Positions 1 through 10,789 of a stretch of 64,000 nucleotides of DNA are shown here, piece after piece. A program made the position numbers and the translations under genes. Under the pieces are notes generated by a model that ran no database searches, had not been told where the DNA came from, and saw only the letters and a list, made by a program, of their open reading frames with translations. The DNA lies in contig NW_003314262.1 of assembly GCF_000143415.4 (NCBI RefSeq), positions 2,277,804-2,341,803 on the forward strand, in the 5' to 3' direction. This DNA is from Selaginella moellendorffii (lineage: Eukaryota; Streptophyta; Lycopodiopsida; Selaginellales; Selaginellaceae). Each line of letters starts with the position of its first letter. Position 1 is the stretch's first letter.

Positions 1-3000
1 TGAACGCAAAGACTATTCAAGTGTGTTGTGATTGCCTTCAAAAGGACAGGAAATCTTTTGAAGTGCTCGAACGGGATCTGGTGAAGATAGAAGAGAAACT
101 TCTCCATGCGGAACAAGTGGATGAACTTGCCGAAGAAGTTTGCACCTTGCGAAAGAGATTGGCTTGGGCTGTAGTTTATGAGACAGACAAGAAACTCGAA
201 GACATCCAAGCATTTGTAAGTGAACTCAAGCAGCTTATACTTCTAGCTGAAGAGGACATCAAGATGCAAACAGTGAGCAGTTTGGTCTTTTATTTGTTGG
301 ATGTCTGAGGTTTTTGCCTTGCAGCAATTACTTGCAGAGACACGACTCTCTCATTCCCACCTAGAAGAAAACGTCTCTGATCTTGTAGCAAGGAAAGACA
401 GAGCTGAGGAGACACGTACAAAACTCATGGAAGAGCTGGCTGAGGTGAAGTCCTTAAATTTTAGTTCAACGTATTTGATGTTGTAGTACAGATTTCAGTT
501 GAGGAAGCGCAGCTGAAAGGGGGTGTTGAGAACAAGGAAAGTGTCTTGCATGCAAAACGAATTAGAAAGCAGTCTTTGGAGCAGCATGTCCAGGAGATGG
601 AAGAGAATTTCGTACGATGTTCCCACGTAGGAAATGAGTTCTTGCTGGAAGTGCTTTCTTATAGTGTTTTCAGGAGGAGGAAACACAATGGCATGCATCC
701 TTTCAAGCTACGCAAAGCGATGTGAATCATTTGAGAGATCAACTTGAAAGGTATTTTATGCAACATGTCCATCTATGAGACTCTGGTGATCAAGTGTAGG
801 CAACGAGAAGAGGAAGCGAATTTACGAAAGAGATGGGAAGAACTTGAGGCCGCAATCGCAAGCATGAACAACGAGGTACATTTGCTTTGCATTCCGTCGT
901 CAGTGCTGTGGATTTCTTCGATTTAGATGGGTGACAAGCGTCGAGAAATGCATGATTTGGAGGGACATATCAAGAGCCTTTCATCTCAGCAACGAAACAG
1001 GGTATGCATCAATCTCGAACTGTTTTCTAAAGGGTGATTGCCTTTCGCTTTTGTAGATTCACGCGTTCGGTGGAGAAAAAGTGATATATCTTCTGCAAGC
1101 TATTGAAAGGAATCAGAGCTTATTCACAAGACCACCTGTCGGCCCAATCGGGGCCCATCTCGTAAGTTTCCTCTTGTATTTCTTCCAACTCCTTTTTCTT
1201 TTCTATTCAAGGCTTTGATTGGAGGGAGTGCATGGGCAATAGCTGTGGAAGTCGCGATAGGAAGGTTGATGGAAGCTTTTATAGTGAACACTCACGAAGA
1301 TTGTTTGGTTCTTCGCGGGCTTGCTCGTCAATGCGGTTTACATCAGCTCCTGATTATAATTTACAACTTTGACATTCCACCGTGAGTATGATATATGTCT
1401 GTGCTCCTTACTAAACCCCGTGGTCCTTTCTCTTCCAAGGCTAAACCTTCCACACTGGAGCCTTCCCGATCATAACTTAGTGACTGTAATGTCGATTTTG
1501 GAAGCTGGCTGCACCACAGTCAAGAATGTGCTAATCGATCATGTAAGTAGCTTCGGACGAGAAAATTGTGTATGACTGTCTTTGATGTAGGGAGGCATGG
1601 AACGACAGGTTTTGGTGGAGAATTATGCTGAAGCTGCAAGGCTAGCTGATTCTCGTCGGACTAACGTGAACGAGATTTTTCAGAAAGACGGAGTAAAATG
1701 GTATACTTCTTTTCTGGTGTTGGCATGTTTTGTAATTCTGTTCGGTTACAGGATTTTCAGAGCTGGTGCTCAGACTGTACTTCCAAAACATCGGAGTTTG
1801 CGAGGTGGTCGTCTACAAAACGATATTGGAGCAAATATTTGTCAATTCCGTGGTGACGTATCTCGACTAACAGCAGAGATAATCTCGATTGAAGCTCAGA
1901 AGAGAAATGCCGAGGATGAGATCCGAGAGATCAGGCGTGACCTTGACAGTTTTGTGGTGATCGTTGTTTCACTGATTGCAATTGTCTTCTTAACTATCCT
2001 ACGTAAAATGTGCAGACGCAGCAAAGAGATACTCAGCGTCTTCTTTCCACTAAAGAGTTTTGTCTTCGTGACTTGAGGAGTCAGGCTGAGGTAGCTGCAC
2101 GAGGAGCCATGCCAAACATTGGAGGGCTTGAAGACAATATACTCGTAAGCTACAGATATTGAATCGGTCAAGATTTACCTTCTCAAGTTTCCAGGTTACG
2201 GAAGCTGAAGCCTTGGAACTGGAACGGGAGATTAGAGAACTCCGACTTAAACACGCCGGTGCTCGAGAAAGAAAAGAGCTTTCCTCGTCTCGACTTGATT
2301 CCTTTGAAGGTAGTTTACAGTCTTGTTTCCAACCAGTGCGTGAAAAAACTGCCATTTCCTCCAGATTCGGTTCGAGATGATGTAGAAGCTCTCGAAAACT
2401 CGGCGTCTGAGCTGCGGGCTTTGCAGGACAAGGCAGTAGATGTTTGTCAAGTAAGGACTGCATGACCAATGCTTCTCTAACTCTTCTTGCAGAGGTTGGA
2501 GGCCTTGAAAAGTAATCTAAAGAACAGTCACCAAGCGGTGAATGATGCGAAAGAGAATGCGGCAAAGCTGCAAGAAATTAGGCAGGTGAGTAGCATACCA
2601 GTTTCGTTTCGAAGCTAATGTTCTTCTAATCAAAATCTGTAGGAAGACGCTTGCAAAGCTTTGGGGATTTGCAGTGAAGAGGAGTTGCAAGAAATTGGAG
2701 GTGTTGCCGACACAAGGAAGCGACTTCAAGCTCGTTACAACGCTCTTACTAGTCGATCAGTGCGAGAGTAATTGTCACCGATGCACTGTCGTTTCAACAT
2801 TTTTTCTAACTTTGCCTTCTGTTTCTCTAGGAGTAACGTATCAGTGGATGAGCTTCAGCATCAGAGGCGCAAATTGATAAAGCAAATCTCGAGTAGGAAG
2901 CGGAAGAATTCTCAACTAGAGGAAAAAGTCGATGTAAGGCAAATTGCTTGTTCATTCTCACCGAGCGAGCTTACCCTCGGGTGTTTTCGTTTATATTGAC

Positions 3001-3762
3001 AGGATATAGCGACGCGGCACAAGAAACGGTGCGAGAAGTTTGAGACGAGCTCTAGCCTTCTGAAAAAACAACTTCAATGGGAGTAAGAATTTGAAATGCG
3101 AAGCGTTGATGGAGTTGATCATGTATGACATGTTTGGCGCAGATTCAATGGTCATCTCAGGAGAAATCTTTTCCACGGTCGCGTTCAAGTGGATTACGAA
3201 TCGAAGACGCTTAAACTAGAGGTGGATCATGTTCTTCTTTTTTCTTTTCTTCCTCCCTTGACTTATTGAAGAACAACTTACCAGGTTTGTGTGCCACATG
3301 ACTCTAGCTCTGTCAAGGACATGCGGTCTCTATCAGGTATAGTTTTTTCGTCTCGTCGTGTTGATCTCACAGTTTTCTACAATCGCCACAGGGGGAGAGA
3401 GATCCTTTTGCACACTGAGCTTTGCGCTAGCTCTACACGGAATGACAAACGCGTCGTTTCGTGCGATGGACGAGTTCGATGTGTTTATGGTGAGAACTCT
3501 CTCGTCTTCTTGGCTGCGTTTTCTTACAGCCCTCTTGACTTCCAGGACGATGTTTCGCGAAAAAGCAGCTTGGAAACGCTCGTAGCGTTTGCGATCGAGC
3601 AAGGCTCCCAGTGGATATTTATCACACCCAACGATATCAAGTACGAGAGTTTTATATGCTTTGGAACTTGCTAATCCATTGGATTTAAGCAGTTTATTGC
3701 GAGCTCATCCTAAAGTCAAGATAATGGAGCTGCCATCACCGCGTCCAGTCGCGCGAGAATAG
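1..3762 (+). CDS. SMC6: SMC6, 3' part (structural maintenance of chromosomes protein 6)
   Basis: Core ATPase of the SMC5/6 complex, which acts in nuclear DNA repair and replication. The window starts inside the N-terminal coiled coil (KRLAWAVVYETD, typical of SMC6), so the Walker A end lies off the left edge. The hinge follows at about 1130-1690 (GPIGAHL, then LIIIYNFD and GGMERQVLVENY), then the returning coiled coil. The C-terminal ATPase half is clear: ABC signature GGERSFCTLSFALALHG near 3390-3450, Walker B AMDEFDVFM near 3465-3490, and a last exon ending in ELPSPRPVARE before a TAG at 3760-3762. The coding sequence is split into many short exons with introns of about 50 bp. Family assignment rests on the hinge and ATPase motifs and is secure; individual exon edges are approximate. 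Confidence 0.93.
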
Positions 3763-4690
3763 TAAAAATTTCTAAAGGAAACTCTTCTCGACTTCTAACA
3801 AAACATTGCTTCGTTCCTAAAGATTATATTATAGAGGTAAATATTTCTATCTCGACTTCTAACAAATTTTTTGGATTGTCCCGCTTGAGGCTATATTATA
3901 GAGATTAGTGTGTATAGATTTAATCACAAGTGGACCACGGAAGGTCTTTCTAGCAACAAGGCTTACGTGCAAAGCATTAACATGGACAGGCTTGACGACG
4001 TGGAAGGAAATAAAAACAAACAAAACATGGTCAATGGTCTCGACCACGAGACCTGGTATATTCCCCGCTCCATGAAGGGGATGTATTCAAAGCTTCTGCC
4101 TGGGCTGCGAGCTCGTGTGGTTTTGGCATTTTGGATGGATCTTTCTTAGCGCCTGGCAGGGATCAAGATTGGCGCGATCACGATCGCGATCGCAAGGCTT
4201 GGCGCGCGATCGCGATTTTCGGATTTTGTGCCAGTGCCGCGGAGCAGAGCAGCGCAGGGATCGGTCAGGCAGTCAGGTCGCTCTTCTTTGGATCGAGGCC
4301 GAGCGCAGCGCGAGTAGCGATTGTTTCTCGTCCTCGCGGCAGTAAATGCGTCGCTCGTAACGCTTGGCGATCCATTTACTGCTGGAGTCGGCTCCAATCG
4401 CTGGCTAGGGTTTGAGCAAGATCTCCTGCGAGCTCGAAATTCTTGTTCTTGGTGATCGTCCAGCTCGAAATATCGGCTCCAGAGCGAGAATCGCGAATTC
4501 TCCTCGCTGGTAACAGTGATCTAGGATGAGGCGCCGGCTCAAGGGAAAGGTCAGTGCCGGGTTCTCTGAAAGTGCTCGAGACCCGGTCTGAGTAGTCGCG
4601 GTCTTGGATTCCGGCTGCCACATTTTAATTCCACTCCATCGATCTTTATTCCCCATGATCATGGCGTAGCTCGATCATAGGAAGCGAAGG
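3763..4690. other. Intergenic region: SMC6 3' flank and leader of the CRLK-like kinase
   Basis: No coding region is convincing here. From about 4165 the DNA is rich in CG-containing palindromes of the GATCGCGATCGC kind, common upstream of genes in this window. A telo-box, TAGGGTTT, lies at 4406-4413, which suggests a transcribed leader or promoter-proximal region for the kinase starting at 4691. A GTATATTC (GNATATNC-type) site is at 4056-4063. Confidence 0.5.
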
Positions 4691-6452
4691 ATGGATGGAG
4701 CTCTGGGATTGATACTTGGCATCTCAATTGGCCTAGGAATTGGGCTGCTCCTCGCCTGCGCGGTGTTTCTTTGCATCCGGGCGAACAGGCGGAGGATCGA
4801 GAGGAGGAATTGGAGCGAGCGGAGCACGGCGGTGCTGCCCATCCGTGTGAATGGCGTCGACTCCAGCTCGGTGATGTCCGATTCGTCGACTGCGCCGCAA
4901 GCTCTAGCTTCCAAGGAGGCTGGCTTGTTTACTTCGTGGTTGGGTGGAAGAGGAAAACGCTTCACTGCCATCAATGCTGGGATCACAAGATTTTCATACA
5001 GGTATGGAGAAGAAAGGAGAGATCGACTTTAGTTTTTCTTCCAAGTTTCGCTAAGTTGTCGCTCTCTTTCAGGGAGTTGCAAAAGGCCACTAACAATTTT
5101 ACGACGCTGTTGGGCCAGGGAGCGTTTGGCCCAGTGTACAGAGCAACGCAGCCTTCCGGGGTTGTGTTGGCCGTCAAGGTTTTGGCGTCAAACTCCAAAC
5201 AAGGCGAGAGGGAGTTTGAGACTGAGGTAAGATTGACACACTTCTAGCAAGCTTAGAGTGATGGTTTTTCCTGGTTTTGTTTTCTCGCTTGGACCAACCA
5301 GGTGATCCTTATGGGACGATTGCATCACAGAAATCTAGTGAATCTGGTGGGATATTGTACCGAGCGAGAGCACAGGATGCTTGTGTACGAGTACATGAGC
5401 AATGGCAGCCTTGCAGACCTTTTGAGCAGTGAGAGTGAAGTTTTTTCTTTCTACTTTTCAATGACCCTTCGCCTTCCCTTGCAGGCAAGGAGCCCCTGAA
5501 GTGGGACTGGAGAGTTCGGGTTTCCCAAGATATTGCCAGAGGGATCGAGTACCTGCACGACGGGGTAAGTGATTTCTATCATGTATCTTTGATTTGCCCT
5601 TGCACGCTAGTTTTCTTATTCTAACTCTCTCAGGCAGTACCGCCCGTGATCCACCGGGATATAAAATCCGCAAACGTTTTGCTGGATTACTCAATGCGAG
5701 CGCGCGTAAGCGAGGTGTTTTTTCTTTGATGACAGCGACTTAACAAAAAAAAAAACTCTCGCGTTCCTCCAGGTTGCTGATTTTGGACTCTCGAAAGAGC
5801 TGAGTGACGACGTCGCCGTATCGGGCTTCAGGGGGACCTTCGGCTATATCGATCCGCAATTCATTGCCACGAAGACATTCACGGAGAAGAGCGACGTGTA
5901 CAGCTTTGGCGTCCTGCTGTTCGAGATCATCACGGGACGAAGTCCACAACAGGGACTCATGGACTACGTCCAGTTGGTACGAGCACCAAACTCACTTAAA
6001 CTTCTTCGCCGGTTGCTCACACGACATTCTCTTCAACGCTCTTGCAGGCAGCGATGGACAGCGACAGTGTGGGCTGGACGGAGCTGGCCGACATCCGGCT
6101 GGACGGGAAGTGTAACTTGGACGAAGTGGCGGCCATGGCCTCGATCGCCCACTCGTGCTTGGAACCTCTCCCGTCCAAGCGACCAAGGATGCGAGAGGTC
6201 GCACAGAGCCTCCAGCTGATCGGTAAGAAACGATTGCTCGTAACAACAGATACAATAGACCAAGCTCTCGATCATCAACGCCACCATGATCATGGTCCGC
6301 AAGATCATCGTCACCAAGTTCCCTACGGTGCTCATCGCGGTCACCAGCAGCAGCTAGAACTGGAAGCCGGTGTAAATGGAAATGGGCTTCCCAGAGGTGA
6401 ATGGAGTAAACCATTCCACCAACAAGAGCACGAACCAACAGACCAACAATAA
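4691..6452 (+). CDS. CRLK1-like receptor-like serine/threonine kinase
   Basis: Membrane-anchored kinase resembling the calcium/calmodulin-regulated receptor-like kinases CRLK1/CRLK2, which link calcium signals to cold responses in Arabidopsis. It has almost no extracellular part: a transmembrane helix at residues 5-28, a basic stop-transfer (RANRRRIERR), then a kinase domain from about residue 100. Visible motifs: GQGAFGPVY (P-loop), VLAVKVL (ATP-binding Lys), HRDIKSANVLL (catalytic loop), DFGLSK, and GTFGYIDPQF in the activation segment. The phrase NPQQGLME of CRLK1 appears here as SPQQGLMD. Introns are short; the first donor follows TTCATACAG near 5001. The conserved kinase ends near 6222 (SLQLI). 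The His/Gln-rich tail to the TAA at 6450-6452 is read without an intron, but a GTAAGA donor at about 6223 means the true tail could differ. Confidence 0.85.
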
Positions 6453-6507
6453 CGAACAACTCAAAAGAAGTATTACCACTTCCTACTGTAAGATAAAAAA
6501 AATGCTT

Positions 6508-6592
6508 TGGGGTGAGAGAGGCTCGAACTCCCGACCTCAGGATTTCCCAGAAGCTATGAGACCTACGCGCTAGCCAACTGCGCCACCACCCC
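6508..6592 (-). tRNA. trnM-CAU: Elongator tRNA-Met (CAT) with an intron
   Basis: On the minus strand, GGGGTGG at the 5' end pairs with TCACCCC plus discriminator A at the 3' end. The D arm is GCGC/GCGC, the anticodon loop is CTCATAA once an 11-nt intron (GCTTCTGGGAA) after position 37 is removed, and the T arm is GGGAG TTCGAGC CTCTC. The intron position and mature sequence match plant cytosolic elongator tRNA-Met. A run of A on the plus strand at 6493-6502 gives a poly-T pol III terminator just past the 3' end. The gene sits head to tail against the end of the kinase gene. Confidence 0.96.
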
Positions 6593-7069
6593 TTAGTGAT
6601 AATGTCCTATGATTAGGACGTAATTTTTTTGCTGGCGAAGGATGACACTATAAATTACGTACGCAAAAGTCGAGCTATAAAACACGCGTCTTTCTACTTG
6701 TCAGTCATGCCGTACTTCCACGAAAGAAAACCAAATAGAAGGAGAATATGCTATCATGCCGGGAGAATATGCTTCCCGCGTCTATAGATCGCGTCAGCTG
6801 CGGGATTGAATGGTGGCCGTCCACGTGTCGTTTGCCCTGGATAAAAGTTTGGGGGTTAAGTGTTTATATTTGAAAATCGTTTAATCGGGAGTTTGTAGCT
6901 AGGACGCATCGCGCCGGCGGCAGCAACGCTGCTAGGTCAGGGCGCGGGGCTGCCAGGTCGCCGGCATTTCTTCCCTGTGGATTCCTTGCGCCAGGGTTGT
7001 TCTCGCTTCGATAGATCCACAGGGTTTGGTTTTTTCGATTCTCCTTTTCTTCTCGTCTATCGATCGGCG
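6593..7069. other. Intergenic region upstream of the aspartic protease
   Basis: No gene seen. It holds the upstream side of the minus-strand tRNA and the leader of the protease gene. Two GAATATGC sites (GNATATNC type) lie at 6744-6751 and 6765-6772, 21 bp apart. The last 170 bp become GC-rich towards the start codon at 7070. Confidence 0.4.
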
Positions 7070-9184
7070 ATGGAGCTGAGGAGCAGCGGCTGCCCCGGAT
7101 TATGGACGCGGATTTTGGTGCTGTGCTCGCTCCTCGCGATTGTTTGCGGTGAGGCTCCCGCCGGCGCGGGAATTTTGCGGCTCACACATAGGTATTCCGA
7201 CCGGGAAGGATCGAGCAGGGAGAGGGATGGGAGCGGCGGAGGGATGAGCAAGGAGCATTTCCAGCTGCTGCTGGATCACGACCGCGGGCGCAGGGGTCGA
7301 TTCCTCGCCGAGGGGGTGGACTTTTCTCTCGGAGGCACGGCCGATCCTCTCTCGGGAGGGTAAGTTCTTCTTCACTGGGTTTTCTAATTTAGCAGCGCTA
7401 GAATTTTGACCGGTTTTTTAAATCCTCTTCCATTCCCAGGCTTTACTTCACGCAAGTCGGTCTTGGAAATCCCGTAAAGCACTACATTGTCCAAGTCGAC
7501 ACCGGCAGCGATGTCTTGTGGGTGAATTGTAGGCCGTGCTCGGGATGCCCACGAAAAAGTGCGCTCAACGTAAGTGGTCCTCGCACTTTTCTTCTTCGCT
7601 CTTTTGTTTCCATCTCTATCTTCTTACAAGGACTTTTGCGTCTAGATACCTTTGACGATGTATGATCCTCGAGAGTCATCGACGACGTCTTTGGTTTCGT
7701 GCTCCGATCCTCTGTGCGTGAGAGGGCGGCGATTTGCCGAAGCTCAGTGCTCGCAAGCCACCAACAATTGTGAGTATATATTTTCTTACGGGGACGGGAG
7801 CACGTCCGAAGGGTATTACGTGCGGGACGCGATGCAGTACAATGTTATTAGTAGCAATGGATTGGCAAACACAACGTCGCAAGTCCTGTTCGGGTAACTC
7901 TTCTCTTTTTCCTCTGCTTTTTTTTGGCTGCAACTGTCTCGTTTTGTTTCTCATGGTTTTCAGTGCTCTCCAAACAGGTGTAGCATCAGGCAAACAGGCG
8001 ATCTCTCGACGTCGCAACAGGCTGTTGATGGGATAATCGGGTTTGGCCAGCTTGAGCTATCCGTGCCAAATCAATTAGCGGCTCAGCAAAATATTCCTCG
8101 AGTGTTCTCACACTGTTTGGAGGGGGAGAAACGGGGAGGAGGCATTCTTGTCATTGGCGGCATCGCGGAACCTGGAATGACTTACACGCCTCTCGTTCCG
8201 GATTCGTAAGTTAGCACGATTTCTACTTCTTCCAAATTAATTCTTCCATCCCCAGGGTCCATTACAACGTCGTTTTACGTGGGATATCGGTGAATTCCAA
8301 CAGGCTACCCATCGACGCAGAGGATTTCTCATCAACGAACGATACTGGAGTGATCATGGATAGTGGAACTACTCTTGCGTATTTCCCTAGCGGTGCTTAC
8401 AACGTCTTCGTCCAGGCAGTAAGTCCTGATAAACTTCACTGGTGTAGTTCATGGCTAACAATTCTATCACCCAGATTCGAGAGGCAACCTCCGCAACCCC
8501 GGTTCGTGTCCAAGGAATGGATACTCAATGCTTTCTCGTGTCCGGAAGGTACTGCAATCACGTTCAATAGTTGAAAAGTAACACTTGTCTCTCACTCTTT
8601 TTCTATTCAAATTCTTGATTCAGATTGAGCGACTTGTTTCCAAATGTCACTTTGAATTTCGAAGGAGGAGCCATGGAGTTGCAACCAGACAACTATCTTA
8701 TGTGGGGAGGAACTGCAGTAAGCTACTTTCCTTTTGGAAAAGCTAGATAGATGGATAGACTAAATCTCTCTTCTTTCCACGCAGCCGACTGGAACAACGG
8801 ACGTGTGGTGCATTGGGTGGCAATCATCGAGCTCCTCGGCTGGGCCCAAGGACGGAAGCCAGCTTACAATCCTAGGAGGTGTGCTGTTATTTCTCGATTG
8901 TCGCAAGCGCTAATGTTTCTCTTCCCAGATATCGTGTTGAAAGATAAGCTCGTCGTCTATGATCTGGACAACTCGCGCATTGGCTGGATGAGTTACAACT
9001 GTAAGTTTTTGTTTTTTTACTTGGCTCTTTACTTACACGCCAGAGATCAGGCTCGGACGAAGTAAAAGTTGCTGGTCATGCGGTCATAGCCTCGCATCTC
9101 GACTCCAACGCCGCCATTTGGACAAAACCATCCAGAGTTGTCATATTCTTGCTTGTTTTCATCCTCTCGGTGTGTATACATTGA
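7070..9184 (+). CDS. Nepenthesin-type aspartic protease with hydrophobic C-terminal tail
   Basis: Family A1 (pepsin-like) secreted endopeptidase. ATG at 7070 opens a signal peptide (LWTRILVLCSLLAIVCGEA). The two catalytic motifs are DTGSDVLWVNC near 7500 and DSGTTLAYFP near 8360. Between them is the Cys-rich nepenthesin insert (CRPCSGCPRKS, CSDPLCVRG, CEYIFSYGDGSTSEGYY). The family's closing motif ILGDIVLKDKLVVYD near 8930 and IGWMSYNC near 8985 follow. If the last intron ends at the second of two adjacent AG acceptors (AGATCAG|GC, about 9051), the protein continues for roughly 40 residues and ends in VVIFLLVFILSVCIH before a TGA at 9182-9184. That tail resembles a GPI-attachment signal, as in several Arabidopsis A36/A39-type proteases. 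The tail is an inference from frame and splice consensus; the protease itself is certain. Confidence 0.88.
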
Positions 9185-9389
9185 TTTCTCTTTGGGAAAA
9201 AGCATACACAGGCACCATACAATGGAGAGAATGTTTCTCCCATTTTGGTACATTTGTAAAAGCAAGTGATTGATTGATTTCTAAACGAGAAAAAAATATG
9301 ATTTTTTTTACCAAGCTATGGAGTAAAAGTTTTTAACATTCATTCGACTTACATCCGATCAAAACTTATTACAATAGAAGATTGCTTCC

Positions 9390-10516
9390 TTAGGAACTAA
9401 TGAGGTAGCCAATGAGTATGCCTAACAAGCCGACTAGAAAGATGAGCCACAAAGAGAAGCCGGCGGATGGGCCATTTCTTTCCTTCAAGCTCGTTGCTTT
9501 GCTAGCCTGCAGCTCAAAAGCGCCGGATGAACAAGAGCACGCAATCACAAAACTTAAAAAAGAGGACTCACCAATTCCTGCTGCAGCCGTTGCGAGAGCT
9601 GGACGGCCGAGTCGCGCTCTTTCCTGATCGCGAAGAGCTCCTGGTTCACTTTGGCGAGATTTGCCTCGAGCTGCGAGGTGTCCTTCGTTGCCTGGGACGC
9701 ACAAAACTAGACTTTAGTTGTGGTCGAAGGAAAGGATATCAAGGAGCGTGAGCTTACGGTTTGTTGGAACAAAGTGGAGTCACCGTTTTGCATCGCTTTC
9801 GGCGAGACGCCCTCTTCCTCGGGCGATTCGGCAACGGGCGACGGGGGTTGAGGAGGAGACGTCAACACCACCCGCAACTTCGTGTCGTGGATATCGTGCC
9901 CGCTATCCTTGTTGAACTTTGCACAGGGAAAATCGGTACCAAAGAAGACAAATGAGGGGACGAAGGCAAATCGACTAGCAGCAAAGTACCATCTCAGGGA
10001 CGTCTTTCACGGTTGTCTCGGCTGGAACCACAATGGTTTGCACCAGGAACTTGTCCTTGCATTGCATGTCTAGCGGTGCTTCCTTTTGTGCTTGCATTGT
10101 CACTGCGAAGGCAAAACACAGGGAAGAGAAGATGATCAATCCACAAAGTAGCCTTTAGAATAAATTTATACCTGTGACATCCGTGCTTCCTCGTGCCGGG
10201 ACAATGCCGGTGTTTGGGCGCACGCAGTACTTCTTCGGTGAGGTAGTTTTCACCTAGAAAAACCAAAGAAGATAGATTCAAGAACGATCCATAGAGCGAG
10301 CGAAGAACGAAAAAAAAAGAGAGAAAAAAAAACTCGAGACCTTAAAGGCGATAGAATCATCGGTATTGTTGACGAGCCGCAAGGAACACGAGATTTGCTT
10401 CTTCAGCTCAACTGCGGCACACAGGCATTTCGCAAATCAGTGATCCATTGCAATGGAAACGAGCGCTTACATGGAAATCTCAGCTCCCCGGGCTGTATGC
10501 TCACGCGCTCGGTCAT
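9390..10516 (-). CDS. VAP27: VAP27-like vesicle-associated protein (MSP domain, tail-anchored)
   Basis: ER membrane protein that tethers the ER to other membranes and the cytoskeleton by binding FFAT motifs. The N-terminal MSP domain starts at MTERVSIQPGELRFPF, joined across an intron whose acceptor precedes TTGAGCTGAAGAAG, and continues through SIAFKVKTTSPKKYCVRPN and KDKFLVQTIVV. A linker and a coiled coil (ATKDTSQLEANLAKVNQEL) lead to a C-terminal membrane anchor, SLWLIFLVGLLGILIGYL, and the stop at 9390-9392. All the expected parts of the family are present at about the usual length of 220-240 residues. It is convergent with the protease gene and head to head with the YTH gene. Confidence 0.92.
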
Positions 10517-10789
10517 TGCGACCCGCCGATTACCCCCTATCCCATGGATTTCCGCGAGATGAGAGGAGGGAGATCAAATACCAAGATCATACCTAGCGCC
10601 TGGAGCTGCGCGTCGCCCCAGATCCTCTCGGCGCACAGTCCAAACCCGCGCTTACCCTAGCTAGTTTTGTGAGACACGGGGTATATTCACGGAATTTACA
10701 TGCTAATAGTGATCTAGGGTTCCGGGTTTAGGGCACTGGTGGGCGATCTCGCCAATTTGGAAAGAATTGTGGCGCCCGGGCGCCTGTGG
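10517..10789. promoter_or_regulatory. Probable bidirectional promoter, VAP27 / YTH gene
   Basis: Only 273 bp separate the two divergent start codons, so both transcripts must start inside this stretch. It contains two TAGGGTT-type elements at about 10717-10732 and a GTATATTC site at 10681-10688. No TATA box is obvious. The assignment is from geometry and composition only. Confidence 0.5.
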
